This document shows positions 46,227 through 54,245 of a stretch of 64,000 nucleotides of DNA, in pieces (the stretch's first letter is position 1; each line of letters starts with the position of its first letter). The DNA is from Bacteroidaceae bacterium (GTDB lineage Bacteria; Bacteroidota; Bacteroidia; Bacteroidales; Bacteroidaceae): the NCBI GenBank assembly GCA_017469925.1, contig JAFUFK010000016.1, positions 404,160-468,159 on the forward strand, in the 5' to 3' direction. The notes under the pieces were generated by a model that saw nothing but the letters and a program-made list of their open reading frames with translations, did not search any database and had not been told where the DNA came from. The position numbers and the translations under genes are program-made.

Positions 46227-46291
46227 GGTTCTCTCCTTACCCGTGTGCGACCATAAGGCTCACGATTAGGCGCACGGCCTACGAGAGAATC
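46227..46291 (+). ncRNA. Structured RNA element between the P63C gene and its terminator
   Basis: GGTTCTCTC (46227-46235) pairs with GAGAGAATC (46283-46291) over 9 bp, with one G-U pair. Inside it CCGTG-TG-CG (46241-46249) pairs with CGCACGG (46271-46277) with a 2-nt bulge. The fold sits just after the P63C stop, before a palindrome and an intrinsic terminator. It could be a 3'-UTR-derived small RNA or an mRNA-stabilising element. No known RNA family is recognised. Confidence 0.5.
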
Positions 46292-46300
46292 ATTTGACGG

Positions 46301-46314
46301 GTACAAATTTGTAC
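46301..46314. promoter_or_regulatory. Perfect 14-bp palindrome, operator candidate
   Basis: GTACAAATTTGTAC is self-complementary over its full length. It lies between the structured element and the terminator, where a DNA-binding dimer could act. No second copy was noticed in the window. Confidence 0.4.
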
Positions 46315-46318
46315 TTTT

Positions 46319-46351
46319 AAGCGGTAATCCAAGTCGGGTTGCCGCTTTTTT
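46319..46351 (+). terminator. Intrinsic terminator after the P63C gene
   Basis: AAGCGGTAATCC pairs with GGGTTGCCGCTT as a 12-bp stem with two G-U pairs, loop AAGTC, then TTTTTTG. This is a strong rho-independent terminator. Confidence 0.85.
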
Positions 46352-46378
46352 GTTGTGTAACTATAAATGAGATAAGAT

Positions 46379-46819
46379 ATGAAGAAGAAAGAAAGGGACT
46401 ACACTCTGTTGCAGATATTGTTTGCTATACTGATACTTTTGGCCTGTTGCGCCATGAGCAGTTGCAAGACGAAGTATGTGGTGGAGAGCGTGAAAACCGA
46501 TTCCGTGTATATCACCAAGACGCAGTACGACAGCATCTGGCAACATGATTCTATCTACCTGCATGAGTACGCAAAGGGTGAGACAATCTTTGTGGAGAAG
46601 GAGAAGTGGAAGACATTCTACAAGGAGAGGGTGAGGATAGATACTCTTATCGAGAATCATGTGGATTCCGTTGCCGTGCCTTATCCCATGGAGAAGGAGT
46701 TGAGGTGGGGGCAAAAGACCGCCATCAAGTTCTTCCCGTGGCTCCTGGTTGCTTGCGCAGGACTTGCGGGGTGGACGTTCAGGAAGCCGTTGAAGAAACT
46801 TATTGCTATGCTGATTTAG
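46379..46819 (+). CDS. Spanin-like lipoprotein with C-terminal membrane helix (u-spanin type)
   Basis: The protein has 146 residues. The N-terminus is a lipoprotein signal (LLQILFAILILLACCAMSSC, probable acylated Cys29). The middle is charged and periplasmic with coil-like strands (QYDSIWQHDSIYLHEY, KWKTFYKERVRIDTL). The C-terminus has one hydrophobic helix (FFPWLLVACAGLAGWTF, about 118-134) and a short basic end. An outer-membrane lipid anchor plus an inner-membrane helix in one chain is the plan of unimolecular spanins, which fuse the two membranes in the last step of lysis. The neighbours holin and endolysin support this. The family itself is not recognised. Confidence 0.65.
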   Translation: MKKKERDYTLLQILFAILILLACCAMSSCKTKYVVESVKTDSVYITKTQYDSIWQHDSIYLHEYAKGETIFVEKEKWKTFYKERVRIDTLIENHVDSVAVPYPMEKELRWGQKTAIKFFPWLLVACAGLAGWTFRKPLKKLIAMLI

Positions 46820-46827
46820 CCTGCATT

Positions 46828-46914
46828 GGGGGGTATGAAAAAGCCCCCGACTTTCTTGCTGTAACGCCAATTACTTACAAGAGACCTACTTAGTGGCCAT
46901 CGGGGGCCTTTTTT
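46828..46914 (+). promoter_or_regulatory. Two-state hairpin region with terminator (attenuator-like)
   Basis: CCCCC at 46844-46848 can pair either with GGGGGG upstream (46828-46833) or with GGGGG downstream (46902-46906). The downstream pairing is followed by CCTTTTTTG and would terminate. The two folds exclude each other. It lies behind the spanin-like gene and just before the promoter at 46927. Confidence 0.45.
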
Positions 46915-46926
46915 GTGCCGTCAACC

Positions 46927-46970
46927 GTTAAAAGATAAAAGTGGAATGTGGGTGTGAAGGGGTATTTTTG
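46927..46970 (+). promoter_or_regulatory. Rightward late-type phage promoter for the tail/portal genes
   Basis: GTTAAAAGATAAAAGTGG (46927-46944), 18-nt spacer, TATTTTTG (46963-46970). Sixteen of 18 bases of the upstream box equal those at 15962 and 37190, and the spacing is the same. The first gene starts at 47005. Confidence 0.75.
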
Positions 46971-47004
46971 CGCATATAGAATAGTGTAACCATTAAAACA
47001 GAGT

Positions 47005-47472
47005 ATGCAAAATATCACACTGACAGTAGTAAAGGCAGACGTTTACGAAGAGATAGCAAAGACGACATCGTATGTCGGGGCCAAGAAGATAGGAAATGAT
47101 GCCGACTCTTACGAACGTATCTTCACTACGGACGAAGACAGGCAGATGCTTGAACGCTTCTGGCACGAAGCCTGCAATGCCGTGACGACACAAATGCGCG
47201 ATTTCCTTTCTGATGTCAGTCAGCTTGGCGACAGCTTCTTCACGGACATAAATGCAAACTATGAACTGGAATTGAATATGCCGGACCGCTTTGAGACGAA
47301 ACTGACTAACAGCATTGAGAAGGAACTGTTCACTTTCTTTGTCTGCTTTATCCTGGGCCAATGGTATTCGATGACCAATGTCGAAGATGCCGAAGGACAA
47401 GCAAAGAAGGCCGAAGGGGTGATTAAGAACGTAATGGATAAAATCTATTACCTAACCCCTCCTGTATTATAA
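47005..47472 (+). CDS. Small connector-like protein, paralogue 1
   Basis: This 155-residue protein opens with a strand pattern (ITLTVVKADVYEEIA), has a central helical part, and ends with the shared core MPDRFETKLTNSIEKEL ... GQWYSMTNVEDAEGQAKKAE. The same plan recurs in the genes at 47975 and 48459. It is first in the tail/portal transcript. Position and size fit a ring protein of the tail or connector; no family name is recognised. Confidence 0.65.
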   Translation: MQNITLTVVKADVYEEIAKTTSYVGAKKIGNDADSYERIFTTDEDRQMLERFWHEACNAVTTQMRDFLSDVSQLGDSFFTDINANYELELNMPDRFETKLTNSIEKELFTFFVCFILGQWYSMTNVEDAEGQAKKAEGVIKNVMDKIYYLTPPVL

Positions 47473-47499
47473 TACTCTTACATCAATAAATAAAATACT

Positions 47500-47967
47500 A
47501 TGGCAAAGAAGACTATCTGCATTGACTTTGACGGTGTGCTGGCAGACTATAGCGAAGGCTTCCAGGGCAAGGACGTGTTTGGCGAAATGATTCCCAACGC
47601 AGACATTGCTACAAAAGTGTTGAAGAATAACGGATGGACGATTATTGTTTACACAACTCGTCCTGTTACCGATGCTTTGAAAGATTGGTTGAAGGAGAAC
47701 AAGATTACCTACGACCACATCAACGAGAATCCCGACCAGCCCAAAGATACCAGCGAGAAACTTATGGCAGACATCTATCTCGACGATAGAGCCATGTGCT
47801 TCCGTGGCACCTGGAACGAATGGGCTGTGAGGGAAATCGCCGAGTTTACGCCTGCCTGCCTCACAAAAAAGAAAGAAAAGGCTGCTTTTGAAGCCGCTTA
47901 TAAAGAAGGCGACATTTGGAAGCGTGGCAACGAAAAGCGTATTAAGGTGGAAGGAGTGTCGAGATAG
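47500..47967 (+). CDS. HAD-superfamily hydrolase with scaffold-like C-terminal tag
   Basis: This 155-residue protein has HAD motif I as IDFDGVLADYSEG (D9 nucleophile, D11). A later threonine/arginine segment IIVYTTRPVTDALKDWL gives motif II, and DIYLDDRAM gives the metal-binding end. It probably dephosphorylates a nucleotide or small phosphate ester; the substrate is unknown. The last 20 residues carry DIWKRGNEKRIK, nearly the same as the scaffold tip IWERGNEKRTR (37269-38069), though the proteins are otherwise unrelated. It sits between two structural paralogues. Confidence 0.8.
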   Translation: MAKKTICIDFDGVLADYSEGFQGKDVFGEMIPNADIATKVLKNNGWTIIVYTTRPVTDALKDWLKENKITYDHINENPDQPKDTSEKLMADIYLDDRAMCFRGTWNEWAVREIAEFTPACLTKKKEKAAFEAAYKEGDIWKRGNEKRIKVEGVSR

Positions 47968-47974
47968 ATAACTT

Positions 47975-48457
47975 ATGGCAAGCGAGAAGAATATCACGTT
48001 GTACGTGAATGAAATCATGTACGACATCAGCAACAAGGCTTACCTTACAGGGCGTAGCAAAGGCGATGCTTCTGCAAAGGCTGTGCATGACATGCAGGTG
48101 ACGGAGAATCCCAATATTGCAAAGCCGGTGGTTCGTTTCGTTCTGGAGGCATATAGCAGCCTAAAAGGGGTAATGGCCGAATGGGTTACCGTAACCGGCG
48201 CAGTGGTTGCTGATAACACTCCGCTTGTCAGCAATTCTCTTGATGTGACAATTAATGTGCCCGACAACTTTCACGATTCCATGTTGAAGGGAGTTGCAGA
48301 CTCGATGCACAGTTACATCGTGGACAAGGCTCTTGCAGACTGGTTCTCCATCACCAACAAGGAAGATGCGGAACTGTATGCCAACAAAGCCACAAACGAC
48401 ATTGCAAAACTGAAAGAAGCATTATTCAAGAGGAAAAGGCCAATAAGGACCAGCTGA
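47975..48457 (+). CDS. Small connector-like protein, paralogue 2
   Basis: This 160-residue protein opens ITLYVNEIMYDISNKAYLTG and ends with the shared core VPDNFHDSMLKGVADSMHSY ... LADWFSITNKEDAELYANKA. It aligns with the genes at 47005 and 48459 in length, order of strands and this core. It starts 7 nt after the HAD gene. A role in the head-tail connector or tail tube is inferred from the P22 gp10-like gene and portal downstream. Confidence 0.68.
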   Translation: MASEKNITLYVNEIMYDISNKAYLTGRSKGDASAKAVHDMQVTENPNIAKPVVRFVLEAYSSLKGVMAEWVTVTGAVVADNTPLVSNSLDVTINVPDNFHDSMLKGVADSMHSYIVDKALADWFSITNKEDAELYANKATNDIAKLKEALFKRKRPIRTS

Positions 48458-48458
48458 T

Positions 48459-48965
48459 ATGGAATACAACAAGATTGTTACACTCACATTCAAGAGAGAA
48501 GAACTTCTCTATGACATTAAGAACATTGGATGGATTAAAGGCGATGTGATGTCTGAGGAGATGCAACACATAAAGCATTTGATTCAGGACATCGGCGAGG
48601 ATGGGAATGTTGACCGCGTTACCCGAATCATGGACTTGGCCTTTGCCGTCTGTGTGGAGTTGTGCTATCCCTTCAGCAAGGAAGATGTGGATGATGAAAC
48701 CGTAAAGGACGACACGCTGGAGAATGCCGATGAGTATGTGTTGAACCTGCGTGTTCCGGATTCGTTCTCAAAGACAACGGTGCAACTTCTGCTGCGATAC
48801 ATTCACGAGTTTATCATTTACCGAGCACTTTCCGACTGGTTCAGTATTGTCTATCCCGAAGGAAAAGGAATCTGGGACGAGAAGTTGGCCAATGCAGAGT
48901 CGGAGATTAGTGGATTACTCAATTCAAGAACAAAGCGTGTAAGGCGCAAGCAATCGCTATTCTAA
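48459..48965 (+). CDS. Small connector-like protein, paralogue 3
   Basis: This 168-residue protein opens VTLTFKREELLYDIKNIGWIKG. Its core reads VPDSFSKTTVQLLLRYIHEF ... LSDWFSIVYPEGKGIWDEKL, matching the two paralogues upstream. The C-terminus is a basic tail (SRTKRVRRKQSLF). It starts 1 nt after the previous stop and ends 3 nt before the next gene, a tight operon. Confidence 0.68.
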   Translation: MEYNKIVTLTFKREELLYDIKNIGWIKGDVMSEEMQHIKHLIQDIGEDGNVDRVTRIMDLAFAVCVELCYPFSKEDVDDETVKDDTLENADEYVLNLRVPDSFSKTTVQLLLRYIHEFIIYRALSDWFSIVYPEGKGIWDEKLANAESEISGLLNSRTKRVRRKQSLF

Positions 48966-48968
48966 GGT

Positions 48969-51854
48969 ATGGAGAAGGTAATACGATACAATGGTCATAC
49001 CGCACAGCCGTCTGATTACGAAACACCAGACGGTGACCTGGCTTTGTCCCTTGGTCTTGTCCATGAGGATGAGAGCCTGCGCAGTGTCCTGCCTCCCGAA
49101 CAATTATTCAATGTGCCATCGGGGTACAAGGTTGCCTACATCCACAAGACATCATCGTTCGCCCACTACATCCTGCTGAAGTACACGAGTGGTACTTGGA
49201 CGGCTTATTGGGTCGATAATGCATTGGTTGAGGCTGCTTCGAGTCATCCATACGACTTCGCGATAAGCGATATCCATCTGATAGATGGTTATAGCTATTC
49301 AAGTAGTGACGAACCCAAAGTCGTAGGGATAGGCAATACACTTGTTTTCTATGCCGTTGCTGGCATGAACTATGTCCTTTGGAAAGATGATGACTACAAA
49401 TACTTGGGGAGCCATATCCCCGAGGTGGAGCTTAGTATGGGTTTGCTTGGTCGTCCTCGTTTTTACTCGCTTGTCTATGGCTCGACTTTTAATATTTCGT
49501 TTGATTCGATATCAGAAAGCGACATCCAGAACGGAAAGACATTCTCGGAAAGTAACCAGACACGGATAACGGAGCAGGTGATGGGCAAACTTAATAAGTT
49601 TGTCGCAGACACTACGGTTAATCACGGACGGCATTGTTTTCCGTTCATGGTACGGTACGCATTTCGTCTTTACGACAACTCGCTGACCATGCACTCGGCT
49701 CCCATCCTTATGAACCCATGTACCAATGGTGGACCCATTGTTTTCTGGGATAGGGCTGCTGGTAATGGTTCATACACGTCGGCAACACTGAATATTATGC
49801 TTGTGGCCGCAGAATTGACCTATCAAATAGCCCAGAGTTCAGATTTGACTGCAATAAGGAATTGGAAGGATATTGTGAAGTCAATCGACATCTTTATATC
49901 TAAGCCTATATACACCTATAACCAGGACGGAAAGATAGCGTCGTTTGCTGATACAGACAATTTTGACACAAAGTTTATCGGTAAACTTTATGCACATACA
50001 GAGAACGGCAATATTCAATTTGTCCGTCAAGGTGACCCCCCAGCTAAATCGCGTCTAATTGCCCCCATTACAAACGCTGCAGAAATACTAACCTATTATT
50101 CAGAATGGCCTTATCACCAGCTATACGGATTGTACTTTAAGGATGACAGAGGTCACCCCGATACCACATTGCACCTCCCCGAGTTTGACACGGAAACGGT
50201 GCGTGAGAACATTAGTAATTGCAGTAACTTCTACCTTTTGCACTCAATTGCAATTGAAGACCTCACGGATGAGGAGACTACAATAGAAACTCCAAATGAC
50301 TATCTTCCATCGCTCGTTGCACGAGAGACTATGACCGACGACTACCAGAGTCACGACATTTTCTCTCCTCAGAATGCATACGCCTATAACAATCGCCTCA
50401 ACATCTCAAACATCGGGCGGACGTTGTTCAACGGATTTGATGCCGAAACGATGTTTGCGCGGTGCCAGCGTACCCATTCGTACTCCGTAGATAGCAATAA
50501 TAATCAAGTAACAATCAATGCTGATTTCCTTTACGATGAAGGGATGCGAATCTACACCTACATCAAGGAGAACGGACAAGAGTACATTGTCAAGAGCAAC
50601 CATATCTATAATACTCTGCGGATGGTAGAGTTCTTTACGCACGAGTATTCTGGCACTACCGTAAACCGCTCCTCTATGTGTTGGTTTTTTTATCCCAATG
50701 CCAACGCTACAAAGATGGTCGTCGAGCAAGGTGGGATATATCGCTACGAAGTCAAACTCGAGCCACACGCCATGCTTAATGGGGCCTGTGCGCTGCTGCC
50801 GTATGAGGCGGCACGTGAGCACCAGAACATAGGCGCACCAACCAGAGGTAGTACTGATGTAATAGTTCCTGTTCCCAACAAGATATACACGAGCGAGGTC
50901 AACAATCCCTTCTTCTTCCCATTGTTGGGCATCAACACGGTTGGCTCGGGGCAAATACTTGGCCTTGCAAGTGCAACAAAAGCATTGTCGCAGGGCCAGT
51001 TCGGTCAGTTCCCACTATACGCATTTACTACGGATGGCGTATGGGCATTGGAGGTGTCAAGCACGGGCTCTTATTCTGCCAGGCAACCTGTAACGAGAGA
51101 CGTATGTATCTCGATGGAGAGCATCACCCAACTCGACAGCAGTGTCGTGTTTGCCACAGACAGGGGACTGATGATGTTGCAGGGAAGCGAAGCCCTGTGT
51201 TTGTCGGATGACGTACGGCTTGAAGATGAAGAGGACTACGCAACAATGTGCAGAGGCTTGCAGCTGTCTTGCGACCCATCGTTGTCAGGTGCGTTGCACA
51301 TCGTTCCGTTACGAGATTTCATCAAGGACTGCCGGCTGATGTACGACTATACCAACCAACACATACTTGTCTATAACACAAGCAGGTCGTATGCCTATGT
51401 CTTCTCGCTGAAGAGCAAGAAATGGGGAATGATAAAGTCGAACCTGAAGGCGTCACTTAACTCATATCCCGATTCCATTTGTGTGATAAGCGGACAAAGC
51501 AACGATGTGGTGGTGGACTATAGCGGAACGGATGTGACAGCATCAACGGAGATGCCATTCGTGGTGCTGACACGACCGCTTAAACTCGATGCACCCGACA
51601 TCATGAAGACCATCGACACCATCATTCAGCGAGGAAAGTTTGTGAGAGGACATGTAAAGACCCTGCTCTATGGTTCGAGAGATTTGTATAACTGGCAACT
51701 TGTATATACATCCACCGACCACTACCTTCGTGGATTCCGTGGCACACCATATAAGTATTACCGCATCGCCCTTGTAGGCGCGATGACAAAGGATGAACGC
51801 ATTTTTGGTTGTGAAATCAGCTTCACACCCAGACTTGTTGACCAATTAAGATAA
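48969..51854 (+). CDS. Tail tubular/DNA-stabilisation protein, P22 gp10-like
   Basis: This 961-residue beta-rich protein has features that recall P22 gp10 and T7 gp12-type hub proteins. These include GQFPLYAFTTDGVWALEVSS, the following VTRDVC, and SVVFATDRGLMMLQGSEALC in the last third, where such proteins form a beta-propeller. It would close the portal channel and hold the packaged DNA. It directly follows three small connector paralogues and precedes the portal, the order seen in podovirus tail modules. The N-terminal 650 residues are less recognisable. Confidence 0.75.
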   Translation: MEKVIRYNGHTAQPSDYETPDGDLALSLGLVHEDESLRSVLPPEQLFNVPSGYKVAYIHKTSSFAHYILLKYTSGTWTAYWVDNALVEAASSHPYDFAISDIHLIDGYSYSSSDEPKVVGIGNTLVFYAVAGMNYVLWKDDDYKYLGSHIPEVELSMGLLGRPRFYSLVYGSTFNISFDSISESDIQNGKTFSESNQTRITEQVMGKLNKFVADTTVNHGRHCFPFMVRYAFRLYDNSLTMHSAPILMNPCTNGGPIVFWDRAAGNGSYTSATLNIMLVAAELTYQIAQSSDLTAIRNWKDIVKSIDIFISKPIYTYNQDGKIASFADTDNFDTKFIGKLYAHTENGNIQFVRQGDPPAKSRLIAPITNAAEILTYYSEWPYHQLYGLYFKDDRGHPDTTLHLPEFDTETVRENISNCSNFYLLHSIAIEDLTDEETTIETPNDYLPSLVARETMTDDYQSHDIFSPQNAYAYNNRLNISNIGRTLFNGFDAETMFARCQRTHSYSVDSNNNQVTINADFLYDEGMRIYTYIKENGQEYIVKSNHIYNTLRMVEFFTHEYSGTTVNRSSMCWFFYPNANATKMVVEQGGIYRYEVKLEPHAMLNGACALLPYEAAREHQNIGAPTRGSTDVIVPVPNKIYTSEVNNPFFFPLLGINTVGSGQILGLASATKALSQGQFGQFPLYAFTTDGVWALEVSSTGSYSARQPVTRDVCISMESITQLDSSVVFATDRGLMMLQGSEALCLSDDVRLEDEEDYATMCRGLQLSCDPSLSGALHIVPLRDFIKDCRLMYDYTNQHILVYNTSRSYAYVFSLKSKKWGMIKSNLKASLNSYPDSICVISGQSNDVVVDYSGTDVTASTEMPFVVLTRPLKLDAPDIMKTIDTIIQRGKFVRGHVKTLLYGSRDLYNWQLVYTSTDHYLRGFRGTPYKYYRIALVGAMTKDERIFGCEISFTPRLVDQLR

Positions 51855-51860
51855 AAGGCT

Positions 51861-53813
51861 ATGGCAGAAGAAAAACTAATGAGGCTCAGCCGCGTTACCC
51901 GACGCAGCAAAGAAGAAATAGACAGCGTACTTCGGAGTAAGAGACTTGGCAACCGACGTGCGTTTGATGTTCTATTCGAAGCCCAAGCCGCCTATAACGG
52001 AGGCGACCGTTATCGCAAAGACCGTTGGCGTAACAAACGTTATACCTACGGCGACCAGCTTGGCGATGAAATCACCGTTGACGGCAAAACCATAACAGAA
52101 GAGCAACACATTATCGAGCAGGGTAATGCTCCGTTGAAGAATAACCTCATAAGACGACTTGTGAGAAACGTGCTTGGCGTGTACAGAGGCCAGTCGAAAG
52201 AGCCTACCTGTACGGCCAGGGACCGTAACGAACAGCGTGTAGCCGAGTCAATGACAACCCTGTTGCAGTATGTTCGACAGATTAACACGCTCCCTGAATT
52301 GGAGGCTCGTTCGTTTGAGGAATATCTTATTGGTTCGTTGGCAGTACAAAAGAAGTGGTACGGATGGAACGAAGCCATGCAGCGTACAGACTGTTGGACA
52401 AAAGTAGTGGACCCGAACAGGTTTATTGTTGACGTGAACATGCGCGACTTCCGAGGTTGGGATGTAGGCCTCATCGGCGAACTTCATGACATCGATTTCA
52501 ATACGCTCTGCTGTGAGTTTGCTGAAAGTCCTGATGATTACGACCGTCTCTATTCCTTATATACTTTCGCGCGCGATAGGCACTCATTCCTTGACACATG
52601 GGAAGAGTTTGGTTTTTCTCGCAGGCGGAACTATGACTTCATGTTTTGCAGTGACCCGACCCGATGCCGCGTAATTGAAGTATGGCGCAAGGAGGCAAAG
52701 CCGAGATATCGCTGTCACGATTACAACACTGGCGAGTTCTTTAAGATAGAGGTAGATGACTATAAGGTATTGGTCGAGGATGTGAACAACGACCGCATAC
52801 GTCGTGGCTTAGAGGCAGGTTTTGAGCTTAAAGATATCCCATTGATTGAAGCCAAATGGTTTGTCGATTCATATTGGTATTTCTATTACCTTACTCCCTT
52901 TGGCGATATCCTGAAAGAAGGAGAAACACCGTATGACCACAAGAGCCATCCTTATGTGTTCAAGCCTTATCCCTTCATCGACGGAGAACTGCACAGCTTC
53001 GTGGCCGATGTGATTGACCAGCAACGCTACGTCAACCGCCTCATCACAATGTACGACTTCATCATGAGGGCAAGCGCCAAGGGTGTGCTCCTCTTTCCAG
53101 AAGACTCTATGCCGAGGGGTATGAGTATCGAAGATATTGCGGAAGAGTGGAGCCGATTTGATGGCATCTTATTGTACAGGCCAAAGCCGGGCATACCTAT
53201 TCCGCAACAGATTGCCAACAACTCAACGAACATTGGAATCTCGGAACTACTGAACCTGCAGCTGAAGTTCTTCGAGGATATCAGTGGCGTTAACGGGGCC
53301 TTGCAAGGCAAACCTGGTTACAGTAGCACAAGCGGAGTGCTCTATGCCCAGCAGGCAAACAATGCAACTACGTCGCTGCTTGACTTGCTTGAATCTTACA
53401 GTAGCTTCATCAAGGATGCTGCCTATAAGGACATGAGCAACATCTTGCAGTTCTACGATGAGAAGACGGTGAAGATGATTGCCGGGGAGAATGCAAGCCT
53501 TGCAGAAATGCAGAATATCCTCTACGACATGAGCGTAGTTGAAAGCACATCTACACCTGCATACAGGGCAATAGCCAATGAGTTTCTCATGGAAATCTGG
53601 AGGCAAGGACAGATTACGCTCGAGCAATTGCTCGAACATGGCGACTTCCCGTTTGCCGACGAACTTTTGCAGAGCATCCAGAGCCAGAGCAATCAGATGC
53701 AGGAGGGCCAGCAGGTCGCAAGCATGCCGCCGCAGCTTGCAGAGCAGGCAAGGCAAGGAGCGAACATGGATTCTGTGAACAATGCTTACGACATGCTTCG
53801 CAACGCAGCATAA
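51861..53813 (+). CDS. Portal protein, P22-like
   Basis: This 650-residue protein has a P22-type portal plan. It begins with a charged helix, then NAPLKNNLIRRLVRNVLGVY and the crown-side segment AVQKKWYGWNEAM, followed by DPNRFIVDVNMRDFRGWDVG, typical of the wing. A helical stem lies near VADVIDQQRYVNRLITMYDF. The C-terminus is a glutamine-rich helix (QSIQSQSNQMQEGQQVASMP). It forms the dodecameric DNA gate. Unusually it is the last gene of the rightward operon, 15.6 kb from terminase and on the other strand. Confidence 0.9.
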   Translation: MAEEKLMRLSRVTRRSKEEIDSVLRSKRLGNRRAFDVLFEAQAAYNGGDRYRKDRWRNKRYTYGDQLGDEITVDGKTITEEQHIIEQGNAPLKNNLIRRLVRNVLGVYRGQSKEPTCTARDRNEQRVAESMTTLLQYVRQINTLPELEARSFEEYLIGSLAVQKKWYGWNEAMQRTDCWTKVVDPNRFIVDVNMRDFRGWDVGLIGELHDIDFNTLCCEFAESPDDYDRLYSLYTFARDRHSFLDTWEEFGFSRRRNYDFMFCSDPTRCRVIEVWRKEAKPRYRCHDYNTGEFFKIEVDDYKVLVEDVNNDRIRRGLEAGFELKDIPLIEAKWFVDSYWYFYYLTPFGDILKEGETPYDHKSHPYVFKPYPFIDGELHSFVADVIDQQRYVNRLITMYDFIMRASAKGVLLFPEDSMPRGMSIEDIAEEWSRFDGILLYRPKPGIPIPQQIANNSTNIGISELLNLQLKFFEDISGVNGALQGKPGYSSTSGVLYAQQANNATTSLLDLLESYSSFIKDAAYKDMSNILQFYDEKTVKMIAGENASLAEMQNILYDMSVVESTSTPAYRAIANEFLMEIWRQGQITLEQLLEHGDFPFADELLQSIQSQSNQMQEGQQVASMPPQLAEQARQGANMDSVNNAYDMLRNAA

Positions 53814-53823
53814 ACCAGACAAA

Positions 53824-53851
53824 GAAGCGCCGAGGACAACTTCGGCGCTTC
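53824..53851. terminator. Bidirectional terminator between portal and early operon
   Basis: GAAGCGCCGA (53824-53833) pairs with TCGGCGCTTC (53842-53851), followed by TGTTTT rightward. It separates the convergent late and early transcripts. Confidence 0.85.
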
Positions 53852-53855
53852 TGTT

Positions 53856-54245
53856 TTATCGGCAAGGAATTATTGGTACGGCCCTTCCCAGTAGAGGATG
53901 GTGTAGCGCATATCCAGCTTGGCATCGAAGCGTTTCCTGTGACGTTGCCTTCGCATACTTGAACATAGCCTGGCAGATGGTCTTGCTGTATGCCCTGAGA
54001 TTGTTGGTTCTGCGCCAGTGGCGATTGGTAGTATGGCACTGGGCTTCGTGTCTGCCTACTATCTCCGAAGCACGATGACGGACATACATGTAAAACTCCC
54101 GTTCCACGTCATCGTAAACGATATCTATCACATCGTTCTCTTTGAGCGATAGCGACAAAGAAAGAGAGGCGGTAATGTCTATTCGGCCTGTGGCGTGGAA
54201 AGTGATGTCAGGTCGCCGGGTGTGAGGTAGGAACTTATTAATCAT
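53856..54245 (-). CDS. Hypothetical early protein
   Basis: This 129-residue protein belongs to a type I recall from Bacteroidales phages and mobile elements, with no known function. The N-terminal half has the conserved RPDITFHATGRIDITA and VIDIVYDD strands. Then comes YMYVRHRASEIVGRHEAQC, and a basic helical end. The first part could be a small AbrB-like swapped-hairpin fold, but this is weak. It is the last gene of the leftward operon and overlaps the stop of the gene before it (54238-54660) by 8 nt. Confidence 0.65.
   Translation of the reverse strand: MINKFLPHTRRPDITFHATGRIDITASLSLSLSLKENDVIDIVYDDVEREFYMYVRHRASEIVGRHEAQCHTTNRHWRRTNNLRAYSKTICQAMFKYAKATSQETLRCQAGYALHHPLLGRAVPIIPCR

Noticed and set aside
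46201-46300. A tRNA-like fold behind the P63C gene
   Set aside because: The stems resemble a cloverleaf at first sight, but there is no T-loop TTCGA-type sequence and no anticodon arm, so it is listed as an unassigned structured RNA.
53782-54078. 98-codon rightward frame after the portal gene
   Set aside because: It crosses the terminator at 53824-53851 and is antisense to a better supported leftward gene.
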